Origin: Desmonostoc vinosum HA7617-LM4
GTDB taxonomy: Bacteria > Cyanobacteriota > Cyanobacteriia > Cyanobacteriales > Nostocaceae
Assembly: GCA_019359515.1 (NCBI GenBank)
Contig: JAHHHC010000008.1
Span: forward strand, 166,909-230,908
DNA: 64,000 nt
Direction: 5' to 3'
The translations under genes and the position numbers were made by a program. Below are positions 28,303 through 37,766 of this stretch, piece after piece; the first letter of the stretch is position 1; the number at the start of each line of letters is the position of its first letter. Under the pieces are notes generated by a model. The model saw only the letters and a program-made list of their open reading frames with translations. It ran no database searches and had not been told where the DNA came from.

Positions 28303-30144
28303 TCACAGTCCTAGAGTCCGACCAGGAAATCCTGCTGTATCAAAATAGCGAGTTTCCCCCACTGTTTGATATTTGAGGATAGTTTTGATACCGTTAGCAG
28401 CAGGTTGAGACTCTAAAGTTTGAGCTTGAGACTTCAGATTATCAGCTCCACCAACTAAAGCTTCACTCAATACCCGCCCAACTAACTTACCTTGTGCAGT
28501 TAACTTTAATTTCAGCACCTGTGCCAAAGTCGGCATGACATCTGCATTGCTCACCGCGGCTTGGTCTTGATACCCCTGCTTGAAATCAGGGCCGATCGCA
28601 GCCATTGTATTATATGTATCAGCACGACTAAAACTACCGTGGATTCCTTGACCTTGTTGCAATCCCGTATCTGCCACTTCTATCCCACATGCCGTAGGAT
28701 TACCGCAACCTGTATCAAAGGAGCGGAAGTTAACCACAATTGAAGGTATTGGCGTTCGCGCAGTTCCCCTAAGCTTAATTGCACTCAATGGTAAAGTCCC
28801 AGGAATCGCACCCAAATTATCATCTACAAACAAGCCGCTGACATAATCTTGCTTGAGCAACAAATTAACAATCTTTTGAGTACCAGCTTTGTTTTTAGTC
28901 TTATTCAGCAAGTAGAGCAAATCAGATCCACCATTAGCAGCGACAATTACATCAGGCTTTCTGGGGTCTTTACCGATAACACCGTTTCTAGAAAAATGCC
29001 CCTGAGTTGGATTAACAGGGGCATTTTGGTTATCTGGGTCAAATAAAGACAATTGCAAATCATGTGCTAAATCTATCGCCACAAAACCCGGAGGTAAAAA
29101 CCCTTTTGGCACATCTGCATAACTTAGGGTAGCTGCATAACTAGTTTTACTTTCTTTACTGATAGTCGAGAAGCCGTGGTCAGCAGTAACAAATATATTG
29201 GTGGTTGCTTCTAAGCCTAATTTTTTGAGTGTGGTACGAATTTGTGCCAAGTTCTTGTCAACATTTTGACGCGCTGCTTGAACTGTGGGGCCGTTGATGC
29301 CAGGAACGAGTTTGTTTAGGCTGTCGCCGTGGTTGTGCTGTGTACCATCAGGGTCACGAGACCAATAAACCAATACAAATGGTTTTTGTCGCTGTTTGAA
29401 TAATGGCAAAATTACCTGATTGGTGACATCAGCAAAATATTGCTGCTGCGCTACATTAGCAACTTTTGTCCCTGGGATCTTGCTGTCGCCGGCTTTGCCA
29501 TTGTCTCCCCGCGATGGTGTTGTTAGGGGTAGTGAATTTTTGCTTAGTAGTGTAGTAATTTCTTGACTGAGAGCAATTCCTGTCGGTGTGCCAGTGGCAT
29601 CATCAAAGATGATGGTTGGTTCGCCTTTGTCTTGAGTCACATCTTGAATCAAAACTGGGCCGATTTTTCCGACTGCTGCTGTGCTGAAACCTTTGTTTTT
29701 GGCGATCGCTAGTAAGCTGGTTTCGTTAAGATAATTAGCACCAAACTGTTTGTTCACCTCCTTGAGAACGGCATTATTTTCTAGGAAGGGGACTAAGCTA
29801 TTTTTGGCACTTTTGACGGGAGCATTAACTTTGATAGTATTGCTAAAGTCTCCTGTATCGCCTAGATAGTGGCCAGTAGCGATCGCGGATGCATTAGCAG
29901 TTGTAAAAGTAGGAAATAAAGAGTGGCTATTGACAAAAGTTACACCCTTGTCTCTAATTTCCTGCAACATCGGAGTATCAGTGGCATTGATTGATGTTGG
30001 ACGCAGCCCATCAGCAACAAAGATGATCGCATTGTGTAAAGTAGTTTCCTGAGGACGTTTTTCTAAAAATGGTGTACATGCTACAACTACAATGACGCAA
30101 AGAGCTAGAAGTAACCAAAAACGATTGTGTGTCAAAAACCGCAT
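28303..30144 (-). CDS. Alkaline phosphatase / nucleotide pyrophosphatase-phosphodiesterase family lipoprotein
   Basis: The 613-residue protein begins with a lipoprotein signal (FWLLLALCVIVVVAC, lipobox Cys near 23). The catalytic domain shows metal and nucleophile motifs of the family: FVADGLRP, FPTFTTANASAIATGHYLGD with the nucleophilic Thr, SRDPDGTQHNHGDS, TADHGFS and GIHGSFSRADTYN. It likely hydrolyses phosphodiesters or phosphate esters outside the inner membrane. No Pho box was identified. It is 270 bp upstream of the TPR gene on the same strand, with a minisatellite trace between, so co-transcription is uncertain. Confidence 0.88.
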   Translation of the reverse strand: MRFLTHNRFWLLLALCVIVVVACTPFLEKRPQETTLHNAIIFVADGLRPTSINATDTPMLQEIRDKGVTFVNSHSLFPTFTTANASAIATGHYLGDTGDFSNTIKVNAPVKSAKNSLVPFLENNAVLKEVNKQFGANYLNETSLLAIAKNKGFSTAAVGKIGPVLIQDVTQDKGEPTIIFDDATGTPTGIALSQEITTLLSKNSLPLTTPSRGDNGKAGDSKIPGTKVANVAQQQYFADVTNQVILPLFKQRQKPFVLVYWSRDPDGTQHNHGDSLNKLVPGINGPTVQAARQNVDKNLAQIRTTLKKLGLEATTNIFVTADHGFSTISKESKTSYAATLSYADVPKGFLPPGFVAIDLAHDLQLSLFDPDNQNAPVNPTQGHFSRNGVIGKDPRKPDVIVAANGGSDLLYLLNKTKNKAGTQKIVNLLLKQDYVSGLFVDDNLGAIPGTLPLSAIKLRGTARTPIPSIVVNFRSFDTGCGNPTACGIEVADTGLQQGQGIHGSFSRADTYNTMAAIGPDFKQGYQDQAAVSNADVMPTLAQVLKLKLTAQGKLVGRVLSEALVGGADNLKSQAQTLESQPAANGIKTILKYQTVGETRYFDTAGFPGRTLGL

Positions 30145-30281
30145 AACCTTACGGATTACTAGGACACCAAAATTCTATGATTTGGTTGCGGAATTTGGTT
30201 AAAGATTTTCGTCTCTGTTTTGTTTTCCTGAGATTTTCAACAAGTAAACTATCCAAATAAACTAACCACAGTGCCACGCCA

Positions 30282-30361
30282 GTAGGGTGCGTTACGCTGG
30301 CGCGATAACACACCACCAAAGATTTACGGTGCGTTAGACTGCCGTCCATAACGCACCCTAC
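30282..30361. repeat. GGTGCGTTACG inverted repeat
   Basis: GTAGGGTGCGTTACGCTGGC at the left pairs with TAACGCACCCTAC at the right, around an inner GGTGCGTTAGACTGCCGT copy. This is a widespread cyanobacterial intergenic repeat. The surrounding gap (30145-30496) holds nothing else recognisable. Confidence 0.7.
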
Positions 30362-30496
30362 CAAACTCTAACCACAGAGTCATGAGAAAGAGAGAGGGTT
30401 TTTGCGTCAGTTTTTTGGATATTTTTTTATTTGGAAGTCCCCGTGTTCCTCTGCGTTCTCTGCACCTGGAGCGATTTATTCATTTATTGCTCAAAA

Positions 30497-31573
30497 TTAA
30501 TGAACTGCACCTCTTAATGATTCGGCATCAATGGGTTTAATGAGGTAAACCCGCAATAGATGCCCAATTATCGATGCAATGATGGGCAATTTTTGGCAGA
30601 ACTTGATAGCTTTGGGGCGATCGCTCTGATTAATTTCTGCCAGTTTCACATTAAGATCTGAACACTGCTCTAACCGTTGGAAAAACTCAGGGTGACTTGT
30701 ATTCAAATTCAAAGGAAACGCCCGTGCAGCGGTATTATTTGTCTCTTCAATCACTCTGGTATTGTACTCACGCGGATCTATACCAATCGACTGATAAAAC
30801 TTTGCTCGCTCAAATACTGTCAACGTATGGGTAGCAAACACACTCAGCAAAAAGAAACGCACCCATAATCGTGCTTGCCAATTATTCCATAGTTGAGGTT
30901 GCGATCGCAAAAGTGCATTGAAGAAATCCCCATGTCGATTCTCATCCTGACACCAACTCTCAAACTTGCGAAACAAGGGATAAATTTGATGTTCTGGATG
31001 TTTTTCCATGTGACGATATACCAAAATATAGCGCCAGTAGCCAATTTTCTCAGATAGATAAACCGTGTAAATAATCCACTCTGGCGGAAAGAATGTATAA
31101 GTACGATTTTTAGTTAAATAACTTAAGTCTAGGGAAAGATTAAAATCTGCCATTGCTTTATTCAAAAATCCCGCGTGGCGTGCCTCATCCCTAGCCATAA
31201 AATTAAAGGCTTCCGCCAAAATTGGGTTACGATTCTTTAGGCGGCGCGATAACTCTTTGAACAATAGAAAACCTGAAAACTCTGAAGTACAGGAACGTTC
31301 TAAAAAGTCAATAAAAGCGAGGCGTGTTTCTCCATCAATGTGATCCCAACACTGCTGAAACTCTTCATCTCGTACAAAGTGATGGCGATTATAATCTGCT
31401 CTAAGTTCCTCTACAATTGCCTGTAACTCACTATCCTGTGCCGAAATATCTAATTGCGCCACAGCATCAAAATCGGTTGTATAAAACCTTGGTGTTAATA
31501 ATGTTTCCTGTACAGGCGTTTTCACACCTGGTTTCAGTAACTCAGCTTGCGGGGTATCCAAAGACTTGACCAT
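30497..31573 (-). CDS. acsF: Magnesium-protoporphyrin IX monomethyl ester (oxidative) cyclase
   Basis: The 358-residue diiron enzyme uses O2 to form the isocyclic ring of protochlorophyllide in chlorophyll synthesis. Family motifs are [32 protein letters not shown] with an iron-binding Glu, [17 protein letters not shown] and [17 protein letters not shown]. Cyanobacteria often have two isozymes, one induced at low oxygen and grouped with ho2 and hemN. The nearby ho and hemN genes (opposite strand) suggest this is the low-oxygen form, but isozyme identity needs phylogeny. Confidence 0.96.
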   Translation of the reverse strand: MVKSLDTPQAELLKPGVKTPVQETLLTPRFYTTDFDAVAQLDISAQDSELQAIVEELRADYNRHHFVRDEEFQQCWDHIDGETRLAFIDFLERSCTSEFSGFLLFKELSRRLKNRNPILAEAFNFMARDEARHAGFLNKAMADFNLSLDLSYLTKNRTYTFFPPEWIIYTVYLSEKIGYWRYILVYRHMEKHPEHQIYPLFRKFESWCQDENRHGDFFNALLRSQPQLWNNWQARLWVRFFLLSVFATHTLTVFERAKFYQSIGIDPREYNTRVIEETNNTAARAFPLNLNTSHPEFFQRLEQCSDLNVKLAEINQSDRPKAIKFCQKLPIIASIIGHLLRVYLIKPIDAESLRGAVH

Positions 31574-31759
31574 GAGAATCCTTTGATTATTTCATCCTTT
31601 AAAAGTTATATAACCATAAATAGTTATTAATGGACATCAGTTAAATTATTGAAAGCAAATTGTGAGAAATAACCCTAGCGCCTAAGCTAGGTTTTATCTG
31701 TATTAAAAAGGCAAATTTATAATGTATTATTTAAGACTATTACTATTAGCAAAAATTCT

Positions 31760-32623
31760 GTGGTAAAAGCAGCAGATATCGGTGGTAAGAGACTTATTAG
31801 TCTAGCTCCTGATGCTTGGGTGCAATGGGTAACACAACATCCTGATGTTGTAGCGAAAGAAATTCTCGGTTCCGAGTTTCAGTGGATTAGCCGCGAAACA
31901 GATGTGTTAGTTAAAGCATACAGCGCTAACCACGGGGATTTTTTGGTGCTTAACGAACTACAGTTGCGTTACACAAAATATATGCCTCTACGTATGAGAG
32001 CATATACAGCACTAGCTCAAGAACGCTATAAACTGCCGATTTATCCAGTACTGATCAACATTTTACCGCCCCCTCCTACCTTAACTGTTGTCAACAGTTA
32101 CGAGCAAGAATTTATGGGATTGCGTGCTATCCAAGATTATCGCGTCATTAATTTATGGGAAATCGATGCTGAGATCGTGTTTCGGCAACCAATACCCTCG
32201 TTGCTACCATTTGTGCCAGTCCTGCGAGGAGGTAATGAAGCGTCCGTGATTCGGCAGGCAGTAAAGGTACTGCGAGCAGATATACAGATGAACCAGTTGG
32301 AATCATTGCTAGCATTTTTTGCTAGCTTTGTGTTAGACACGCCATTAGTGCAACAAATCATGAGGTGGGATATGGCAGTATTGCAAGAATCGCCTTGGTA
32401 TCAACAAATCCTTACTGAAGGTGAGCAAATAGGTCTCCAGCAAGGTCTCCAGCAAGGTGCGGCACGGCAGTTAATCAGGGTCTTGCAAAAACGCTTCGGT
32501 GAAGTTCCACCCGCGCTACAAGCAAGGCTTGAGAGTGAAAGTGTAGAACAGCTAGAAAGTCTTATAGATAATGCGATCGCAGTTAGTTCTTTAGAAGAGT
32601 TTATTCAAATCTTGTCTAATTGA
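31760..32623 (+). CDS. Rpn/DUF4351-type PD-(D/E)XK transposase-like protein
   Basis: The frame opens with GTG (VVKAADIGGKRLISL). The 287-residue protein has an N-terminal nuclease-like region (SRETDVLVKAYSANHGDFLV, LNELQLRYTKYMPLRMRAY, LPIYPVLINILPPP) and a C-terminal DUF4351-like segment with IGLQQGLQQGAARQLIRVL and KRFGEVPPALQARLESESVE. Members are abundant in cyanobacteria and related to recombination-promoting Rpn nucleases; no physiological role is established. It stands between acsF and ho, which are usually neighbours, and may have inserted there. Confidence 0.75.
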   Translation: MVKAADIGGKRLISLAPDAWVQWVTQHPDVVAKEILGSEFQWISRETDVLVKAYSANHGDFLVLNELQLRYTKYMPLRMRAYTALAQERYKLPIYPVLINILPPPPTLTVVNSYEQEFMGLRAIQDYRVINLWEIDAEIVFRQPIPSLLPFVPVLRGGNEASVIRQAVKVLRADIQMNQLESLLAFFASFVLDTPLVQQIMRWDMAVLQESPWYQQILTEGEQIGLQQGLQQGAARQLIRVLQKRFGEVPPALQARLESESVEQLESLIDNAIAVSSLEEFIQILSN

Positions 32624-32908
32624 AAAGCGTCAGTCGTCAGGAGGTTGGTATATCAAAACTCCTGACTTAACCAAATATAAAGAAATTTTAATAGCTGCAT
32701 AGTTATACAAACATTAATAGTTAAATAACTTTAGGGGAAGAAAAGTCGCTGAGATCTGCATCGGCATAATACTTGCTGCATAGAGAGATGTAGATCCTAT
32801 TTGAACTAAAAATAACAATCTTTTAACTCTGGCATTGACAGTGAACTGGCAGTCATCTTGAGTCGGTGACTGCTGGAGAACTTGCACTTGAACACCAAGG
32901 AAGCAAAA

Positions 32909-33622
32909 ATGAGTAGTAATCTAGCCGCGAAACTGCGCTCTGGAACACAGCAGGCTCACACAGCAGCAGAAAACGTAGGATTCATGAAGTGTTTTCTCAA
33001 AGGGGTTGTAGATAAAGACTGCTTCGCCAAGTTTTTGAGCAACTTGTATTACATCTACAGCGAATTAGAGACGGCAATGGTGAGCCATGTAGACCATCCT
33101 GTGATTAGGGGGATGTACTTTCTTGAACTCAATCGCCAAACCGCGATAGAAAAAGACATGCTGTTCTACTATGGAGAAGGATGGCGATCGCAAATCACGC
33201 CCTCAGCCGCTACCCAAAAGTACATTACTCACATTCGGGAAATTTCTGCTAGTGAACCTGCCTTATTATTAGGTCATGCCTATACCCGCTACATGGGCGA
33301 TCTCTCTGGGGGTCAAATGTTCCAAAAAATTGCTCAGTCGGCCTTGAAACTTCACCACTACCAAGGAACATCTTTTTATAATTTTGAGCAAATTCCTGAT
33401 AAAAAGGCATTCAAAGACAAATACCGTCAAGCATTAGATGCATTACCCATCGACGATGCAACCGCAGAACGAATTGTAGCAGAAGCAAATAAAGCCTTTG
33501 CCTTCAACTTGCAAATGGCTCAAGAGCTAGACGGAAATTTAATCAAAGCACTCGGTCAAGTCTTATTTAACAGTCTAACTCGCTCCCATAACCCTGGCAG
33601 CACCGAGGCAGCGACTACTTGA
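32909..33622 (+). CDS. ho: Heme oxygenase (biliverdin-producing)
   Basis: The start is the ATG of MSSNLAAKLRSGTQQAHTAA (32909), preceded by AAGGA. The 237-residue enzyme cleaves heme to biliverdin IX-alpha, CO and iron, feeding phycobilin synthesis. The proximal heme His is in QQAHTAAENVGFMKCFLKGV, and the distal helix reads HAYTRYMGDLSGGQMFQKIA. With hemN downstream and acsF upstream it resembles the low-oxygen ho2 arrangement, so this may be HO2 rather than HO1. A long minisatellite separates it from hemN. Confidence 0.95.
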   Translation: MSSNLAAKLRSGTQQAHTAAENVGFMKCFLKGVVDKDCFAKFLSNLYYIYSELETAMVSHVDHPVIRGMYFLELNRQTAIEKDMLFYYGEGWRSQITPSAATQKYITHIREISASEPALLLGHAYTRYMGDLSGGQMFQKIAQSALKLHHYQGTSFYNFEQIPDKKAFKDKYRQALDALPIDDATAERIVAEANKAFAFNLQMAQELDGNLIKALGQVLFNSLTRSHNPGSTEAATT

Positions 33623-33890
33623 GGGATTGGGGATTGGGGATCGGGTACTGGGGATTGGGGATTGGGTAGAACAAAATTTTCCATTCCCATACTTTTGTTG
33701 TCAAAGACGACGCTCTTGCTAGCTTGCTTCCCCTTTGGGGTACGGCACAGTACAAATTCCCTAGTCCCTAATCCCAGTCTCCAGTCTCCAGTCTCCAGTC
33801 CCCAATCCCCAGTCCCCAATCCCCAATCCCCAGTCCCCAGTCCCCAATCCCCAATCCCCAGTCCCCAATCCCCAGTCCCCAGTTCTCTAG
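33622..33890. repeat. Large minisatellite (CCCCAGTCCCCAATC array)
   Basis: About 120 bases at 33770-33885 are tandem CCCCAATC/CCCCAGTC/TCTCCAGT units, with an inverted GGGGATTGGGGAT array at 33622-33668. Between them sits a TTGCTAGCTTGCTTCCCC unit of the GC-rich repeat class. The opposing arrays could form a long hairpin between ho and hemN. Confidence 0.85.
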
Positions 33891-33899
33891 GAGATTTTG

Positions 33900-35282
33900 A
33901 TGGTTTTTCTATTACCTAGTGTGAAGTTTGATTTGGCAATGATCCAAAAGTATGACACTCGCGCACCTAGATATACTAGTTATCCACCCGCTACAGAGTT
34001 AAACGAAACATTCACTGAAACTGATTTTAAAACTGCGATCGCGGCATCAAATCAACGCAATACTCCTCTGTCTTTATATTTTCATATACCCTTTTGTCAG
34101 AGTGCTTGTTATTTCTGTGGTTGTAATACGGTAATCTCTAATAATAAGAGGATTGCTAAACCCTACGTTGAGTATTTAGCTCAAGAAATTAAGCATACAG
34201 CAGCCTTCATTAATCCAGAAAGAAAAGTTTTGCAAATTCACTGGGGTGGGGGTACGCCTAACTACTTAGAGCGTGACCAAATAGAATTTTTGTGGAAAAA
34301 CATCAATCGCTACTTCAGTATTGATGAAAAAGCTGAGGTTTCAATTGAAATTAATCCTCGATATATTGACAGGAACTACATTTTATTTCTTAGGCAAATT
34401 GGGTTTAACCGTATCAGTTTTGGCATCCAAGATTTTAATCGCCAGGTTCAAGTCGCAGTTAATCGTATCCAACCAGAAGAGATGTTATTTGATGTCATGA
34501 GTTGGATTAGAGAAGCTAAATTTGACAGTGTGAATGTAGATCTGATTTATGGTCTGCCTTATCAAACCCACGATACGTTTCGGGAAACTATCAAAAAGAC
34601 TATTGAATTAGATCCTGACCGAATTGTTGTCTTTAACTTTGCTTATGTGCCTTGGCTAAAACCAGTACAAAAAAATATTCCCCAAGATGCTCTACCTTTA
34701 CCGCAGGAAAAATTAGAAATCCTCAAAATGACCATCGAGGAATTGACGAATAACCAATATTTGTTTATTGGAATGGATCATTTTGCTAAAACTAACGATG
34801 AATTAGCGATCGCTCAACGCAATTCTACCCTCAAACGTAACTTCCAAGGCTACACTACCCATGCTGAAACAGAACTTTTTGGTTTTGGTTCTACATCTAT
34901 CAGTATGCTAGAAGATGCTTATGTTCAAAACCACAAAGAATTACAAGATTATTATCGGGCAATCGCAGCGGGTGTTTTACCAATTAGTAAAGGTATCAAA
35001 CTCAATCAAAACGATATTATTAGACGTGATGTAATTATGGGAATCATGTCTCATTTTCAGTTAAGTAAGCAAGATATTGAAGATAGATATCACATCAAAT
35101 TTAATAAATATTTTGCTGAAGAATTAGAAGCCTTAAAACCTCTAGAATCTGATGGATTAGTGAGTTTATCAACAAACTACATTGAGATTACAGATATTGG
35201 TCGATTACTAGTAAGAAACATCGCTGTGATTTTTGACACTCATACCAGAACAAAACAGACAAAATTCTCTCGTGCAATTTGA
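33900..35282 (+). CDS. hemN: Oxygen-independent coproporphyrinogen III oxidase (radical SAM)
   Basis: The start ATG at 33900 has AGGAG six bases upstream. The 460-residue radical-SAM enzyme converts coproporphyrinogen III to protoporphyrinogen IX without O2. It has the 4Fe-4S motif C-x3-C-x2-C in [12 protein letters not shown], then [21 protein letters not shown] and the HemN C-terminal domain ([13 protein letters not shown]). The Y-x-x-Y-P start (PRYTSYPPA) marks true HemN rather than HemW. In cyanobacteria it serves tetrapyrrole synthesis at low oxygen. A perfect hairpin follows. Confidence 0.95.
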   Translation: MVFLLPSVKFDLAMIQKYDTRAPRYTSYPPATELNETFTETDFKTAIAASNQRNTPLSLYFHIPFCQSACYFCGCNTVISNNKRIAKPYVEYLAQEIKHTAAFINPERKVLQIHWGGGTPNYLERDQIEFLWKNINRYFSIDEKAEVSIEINPRYIDRNYILFLRQIGFNRISFGIQDFNRQVQVAVNRIQPEEMLFDVMSWIREAKFDSVNVDLIYGLPYQTHDTFRETIKKTIELDPDRIVVFNFAYVPWLKPVQKNIPQDALPLPQEKLEILKMTIEELTNNQYLFIGMDHFAKTNDELAIAQRNSTLKRNFQGYTTHAETELFGFGSTSISMLEDAYVQNHKELQDYYRAIAAGVLPISKGIKLNQNDIIRRDVIMGIMSHFQLSKQDIEDRYHIKFNKYFAEELEALKPLESDGLVSLSTNYIEITDIGRLLVRNIAVIFDTHTRTKQTKFSRAI

Positions 35283-35315
35283 GCATGTGTAAACGAAAAA
35301 AGGTGTGGAAAAGAG

Positions 35316-35350
35316 AACTTAATTAGCGGATAAAATCCGCTAATTAAGTT
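35316..35350 (+). terminator. Perfect 16-bp inverted repeat after hemN
   Basis: AACTTAATTAGCGGAT and ATCCGCTAATTAAGTT arms enclose a 3-base loop, 34 bases after the hemN stop. There is no long T-tract, so it may terminate weakly or stabilise the transcript end. Confidence 0.55.
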
Positions 35351-35551
35351 CTGACTAAGAGGATATTTTAACTCTCATCAGATTTTTGATATCTTGTAAC
35401 TTCCTCAACTAAATCATTTAGTCCTAGCTCTAGTGTATGAAGTACCTGGTTTAATAATTTTTCACAGCAAGCATTTGTAGACTGAGCAATTTCTGTCAAG
35501 CTTCATAGATTCCAAGGGAGTAGGCTATTAATAGCCAAGGAGGATACTTCA

Positions 35552-36436
35552 TTGAATGAATCTCTTGTTGACACTTATCACTTTAGATTTCGCAAGGTAC
35601 TTGAGTACGTTGATACTCATCTGGATGACGATTTGACTGTCGATTGTCTCAGCAACGTTGCTGCATTCTCGAAGCATCATTTTCACAGGCAGTTCTCTGA
35701 ACTTTTTGGAATTAGCGTATATAAGTACATTCAACTCACTCGTTTGAAACGCGCTTCTTATCAACTTGCTTTTCGCAGTCAGATGCCGATTGTCGATATT
35801 GCACTGGCGAGTGGCTACGAAAATCATGAGTCGTTTTCTCGTGCGTTCAAGAAAAGTATTAGACAAACTCCTTCCGAGTTCAGAGAGCTTCCGCAGTGGA
35901 ACCCTTGGCACTTAATTTATCAATCAGTGCATAACTTAAGGATCAAGCATATGAAATCAGACCATCAACAGGATCGAGTCAAGGTAATCCTGTTTAAAGA
36001 AACCAAAGTTGCGGTGTTTGAGTACCGTGGTGATCCTCATTCCATCGGGAATTCAATTCGCAAATTTATCGAATGGCGAAAGCAAAACCATCTTTCACCC
36101 CAAGCCAGTGATACTTTCAACATCCTCTATGACAATCCATCCGAAACTTCGCCTGAAAATTTTCGTTTGGATATCTGTGCATCAACAGAACGGAATGTGC
36201 CTGAGAATTCGTTTGGAGTTGTAGAAAAAACGATTCCTGGTGGTCGCTGTGCCGTATTGCGACATATCGGAGACGATGCGAATCTTAGTGAAAGCATTAC
36301 TTATCTTTACGCGAACTGGCTTCCGTCGAGTGGAGAAGACCTGCGGGACTTTCCTCTGTTTTTACAAAGAGTCAAGTTTTTTCCTGATGTGCCTGAGCAT
36401 GAGGCAATTATCGATGTGTTTCTTCCCCTCAAGTAA
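35552..36436 (+). CDS. AraC family regulator with GyrI-like effector-binding domain
   Basis: The start is a TTG at 35552, supported by AAGGAGG seven bases upstream; no ATG lies near. Residues 10-105 form the AraC DNA-binding domain with two helix-turn-helices (VDCLSNVAAFSKHHFHRQFS and IVDIALASGYENHESFSRAF). Residues 130-294 form a GyrI/SoxR-effector-like domain (VKVILFKETKVAVFEYRGDP, GGRCAVLRHIGD, IDVFLPLK). Such proteins resemble Rob or DHH-type regulators that bind small hydrophobic molecules. The target genes and ligand are unknown. A MITE follows 63 bases downstream. Confidence 0.9.
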   Translation: MNESLVDTYHFRFRKVLEYVDTHLDDDLTVDCLSNVAAFSKHHFHRQFSELFGISVYKYIQLTRLKRASYQLAFRSQMPIVDIALASGYENHESFSRAFKKSIRQTPSEFRELPQWNPWHLIYQSVHNLRIKHMKSDHQQDRVKVILFKETKVAVFEYRGDPHSIGNSIRKFIEWRKQNHLSPQASDTFNILYDNPSETSPENFRLDICASTERNVPENSFGVVEKTIPGGRCAVLRHIGDDANLSESITYLYANWLPSSGEDLRDFPLFLQRVKFFPDVPEHEAIIDVFLPLK

Positions 36437-36498
36437 ATTCGTACAGATAGCACGGACTTTTTGCCTAGCAGAGTATGGAAGCCGAAGAAACATAATAA

Positions 36499-36666
36499 TA
36501 GACCTCTTGCAAAAGTCGGATACTCGCCAGAAAATAAATTTTCTGGCTGATAACTCAAGTCGGTTGAAACCGACTAATAACAGTATTTTTAGTCCGTTTC
36601 AACGGACTTTTGCTGTTAGGCAGAGACTTGAGTCTCTGACGGTTCAAGTATTTTTGCAAGAAGTCT
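36499..36666. mobile_element. MITE-like element, family B, copy 1
   Basis: A 164-bp element lies between TA dinucleotides, with terminal inverted repeats GACCTCTTGCAAAAGTC on the left and, on the right, the reverse complement of GACTTCTTGCAAAAATAC. The interior has three palindromes: CCAGAAAATAAATTTTCTGG, AAGTCGGTTGAAACCGACT (a mirror of AGTCCGTTTCAACGGACTT) and AGAGACTTGAGTCTCT. Nearly identical copies are at 49757 and 62158. The TA target suggests mobilisation by an IS630/Tc1-type transposase. Confidence 0.85.
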
Positions 36667-36702
36667 AATCCCAATACACCGGAACAAAGTCAAGTATCCG
36701 AA

Positions 36703-36740
36703 TAAACAAAAAGACCAGTCTATAAGCTGGTCTTTTTGTT
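36703..36740. terminator. Strong bidirectional terminator
   Basis: AAACAAAAAGACCAG pairs perfectly with CTGGTCTTTTTGTTT around an 8-base loop. It insulates the toxin-antitoxin pair from upstream transcription. Confidence 0.85.
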
Positions 36741-36792
36741 TACTTTTGATTTGTTAAACTAAGATTCACAGCAGTTGATAAGAGTTAGGTTG

Positions 36793-37044
36793 ATGAGTCC
36801 GTCACTTGAAAAAATTTTAAGCGAAATTGAGCAACTGACTCCAGAGGAGCAATTGACGGTGATGGGGCATTTAGTGGAGCGTGTTAAGAAACATATTACT
36901 CAAGCGCAACCAAAACGCAAGTGGAGCGATTTGAAGGGTATGGCACCCTATCCGTTATTAGGTGAAGATGCTCAGGAATGGGTTTCGCGAACTCGACGGG
37001 AAGCAGATGAGCATCGAGAACGGTTATTGCAAGGAGAGGAATGA
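36793..37044 (+). CDS. Antitoxin-like small protein (VapB/DUF2281-like)
   Basis: The start is at the ATG of MSPSLEKILSEIEQLTPEEQ (36793). The 83-residue protein is mainly helical and charged, with an N-terminal SLEKILSEIEQLTPEEQLTV segment typical of cyanobacterial antitoxins and a C-terminal tail (KWSDLKGMAPYPLLGEDAQE, WVSRTRREADEHRERLL) suited to wrapping a PIN toxin. Its stop codon overlaps the start of a PIN-domain gene (ATGA), the usual antitoxin-first order. Binding to its own promoter is expected from the family but not shown. Confidence 0.82.
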   Translation: MSPSLEKILSEIEQLTPEEQLTVMGHLVERVKKHITQAQPKRKWSDLKGMAPYPLLGEDAQEWVSRTRREADEHRERLLQGEE

Positions 37045-37484
37045 GGATTAGTGATGCGTTAGCTCGAGTTTCACGCTTATTTCTCGATACAGCACCCGTA
37101 ATTTATTTTGTAGAACGCAATCCGCAGTTTGTGGATTTAGTCGATCCAATTTTTGATCGGTTAGAAGCTGACATTACAGCAGTAGCATCTGGAATAACGT
37201 TATCAGAGTGTTTGGTGGGCGCTATCCGTCTGGGGTTAGTGGATTTAGAGCAGGCTTTTGTCGATGCGTTGCAACAAGAACAAGTAGTTTTTGTGGAAAT
37301 TAATGCTGCTATTGCGCGAGAAGCTGCGAAAATTCGGGTGCGTTATAACCTTCAGTTACCCGATGCGTTGCAGGTGGCGGCGGCAATAATTGCTGGTTGT
37401 GAGGCGTTTTTGACCAATGATGCAGCTTTTAAGCGGGTGACGGAGTTGAGGATTTTGGTGGTGGGTGAGTTGTCAGTAGAGTGA
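37041..37484 (+). CDS. PIN-domain ribonuclease toxin (VapC-like)
   Basis: The 147-residue PIN protein has the acidic active-site pattern: LFLDTAPVIYFVE (first Asp), LSECLVGAIR (Glu), QLPDALQVAAAI (Asp) and CEAFLTNDAAF (Asp). VapC-type enzymes cleave RNA, often tRNA or rRNA, when the antitoxin is lost. It overlaps the antitoxin gene by 4 bp, so the two are coupled. The gap to pgsA (37485-37766) contains nothing recognised. Confidence 0.88.
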   Translation: MRISDALARVSRLFLDTAPVIYFVERNPQFVDLVDPIFDRLEADITAVASGITLSECLVGAIRLGLVDLEQAFVDALQQEQVVFVEINAAIAREAAKIRVRYNLQLPDALQVAAAIIAGCEAFLTNDAAFKRVTELRILVVGELSVE

Positions 37485-37766
37485 GCAGACTATTTGCAAT
37501 TTTAGAAAAGATTAATTGGCGGGAAACTTAATTATGACGACATCAAGCTAAAAACGCTTACAGTAAAGCATTCAGCGCCAGATTAACCCGCAAGCGATCG
37601 CTTGCTAATAAGGAACGTGCCTTCTTGAAAGTTTTTATGTCCGAATGGGGAAACTAGCTACTAATTTACACTTGGCGCGAATGTCATCAAAAAGTTTAGA
37701 GGCTGCTTTTATCTAGGTTCTAACAAAATTGCTACATCAAGAGCAATTCTTGCTTCTAACTACCCC

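Noticed and set aside
33556..33919. Open frames on both strands with repeated S-P-Q-S-P-V-P or W-G-L-E-T-G-D
   Set aside because: They are translations of the minisatellite between ho and hemN, not genes.
35355..35515. Minus-strand stretch ending LNQVLHTLELGLNDLVEEVT
   Set aside because: It looks protein-like, but an in-frame TGA stands right before it, no start with a ribosome site is seen and no family is recognised.
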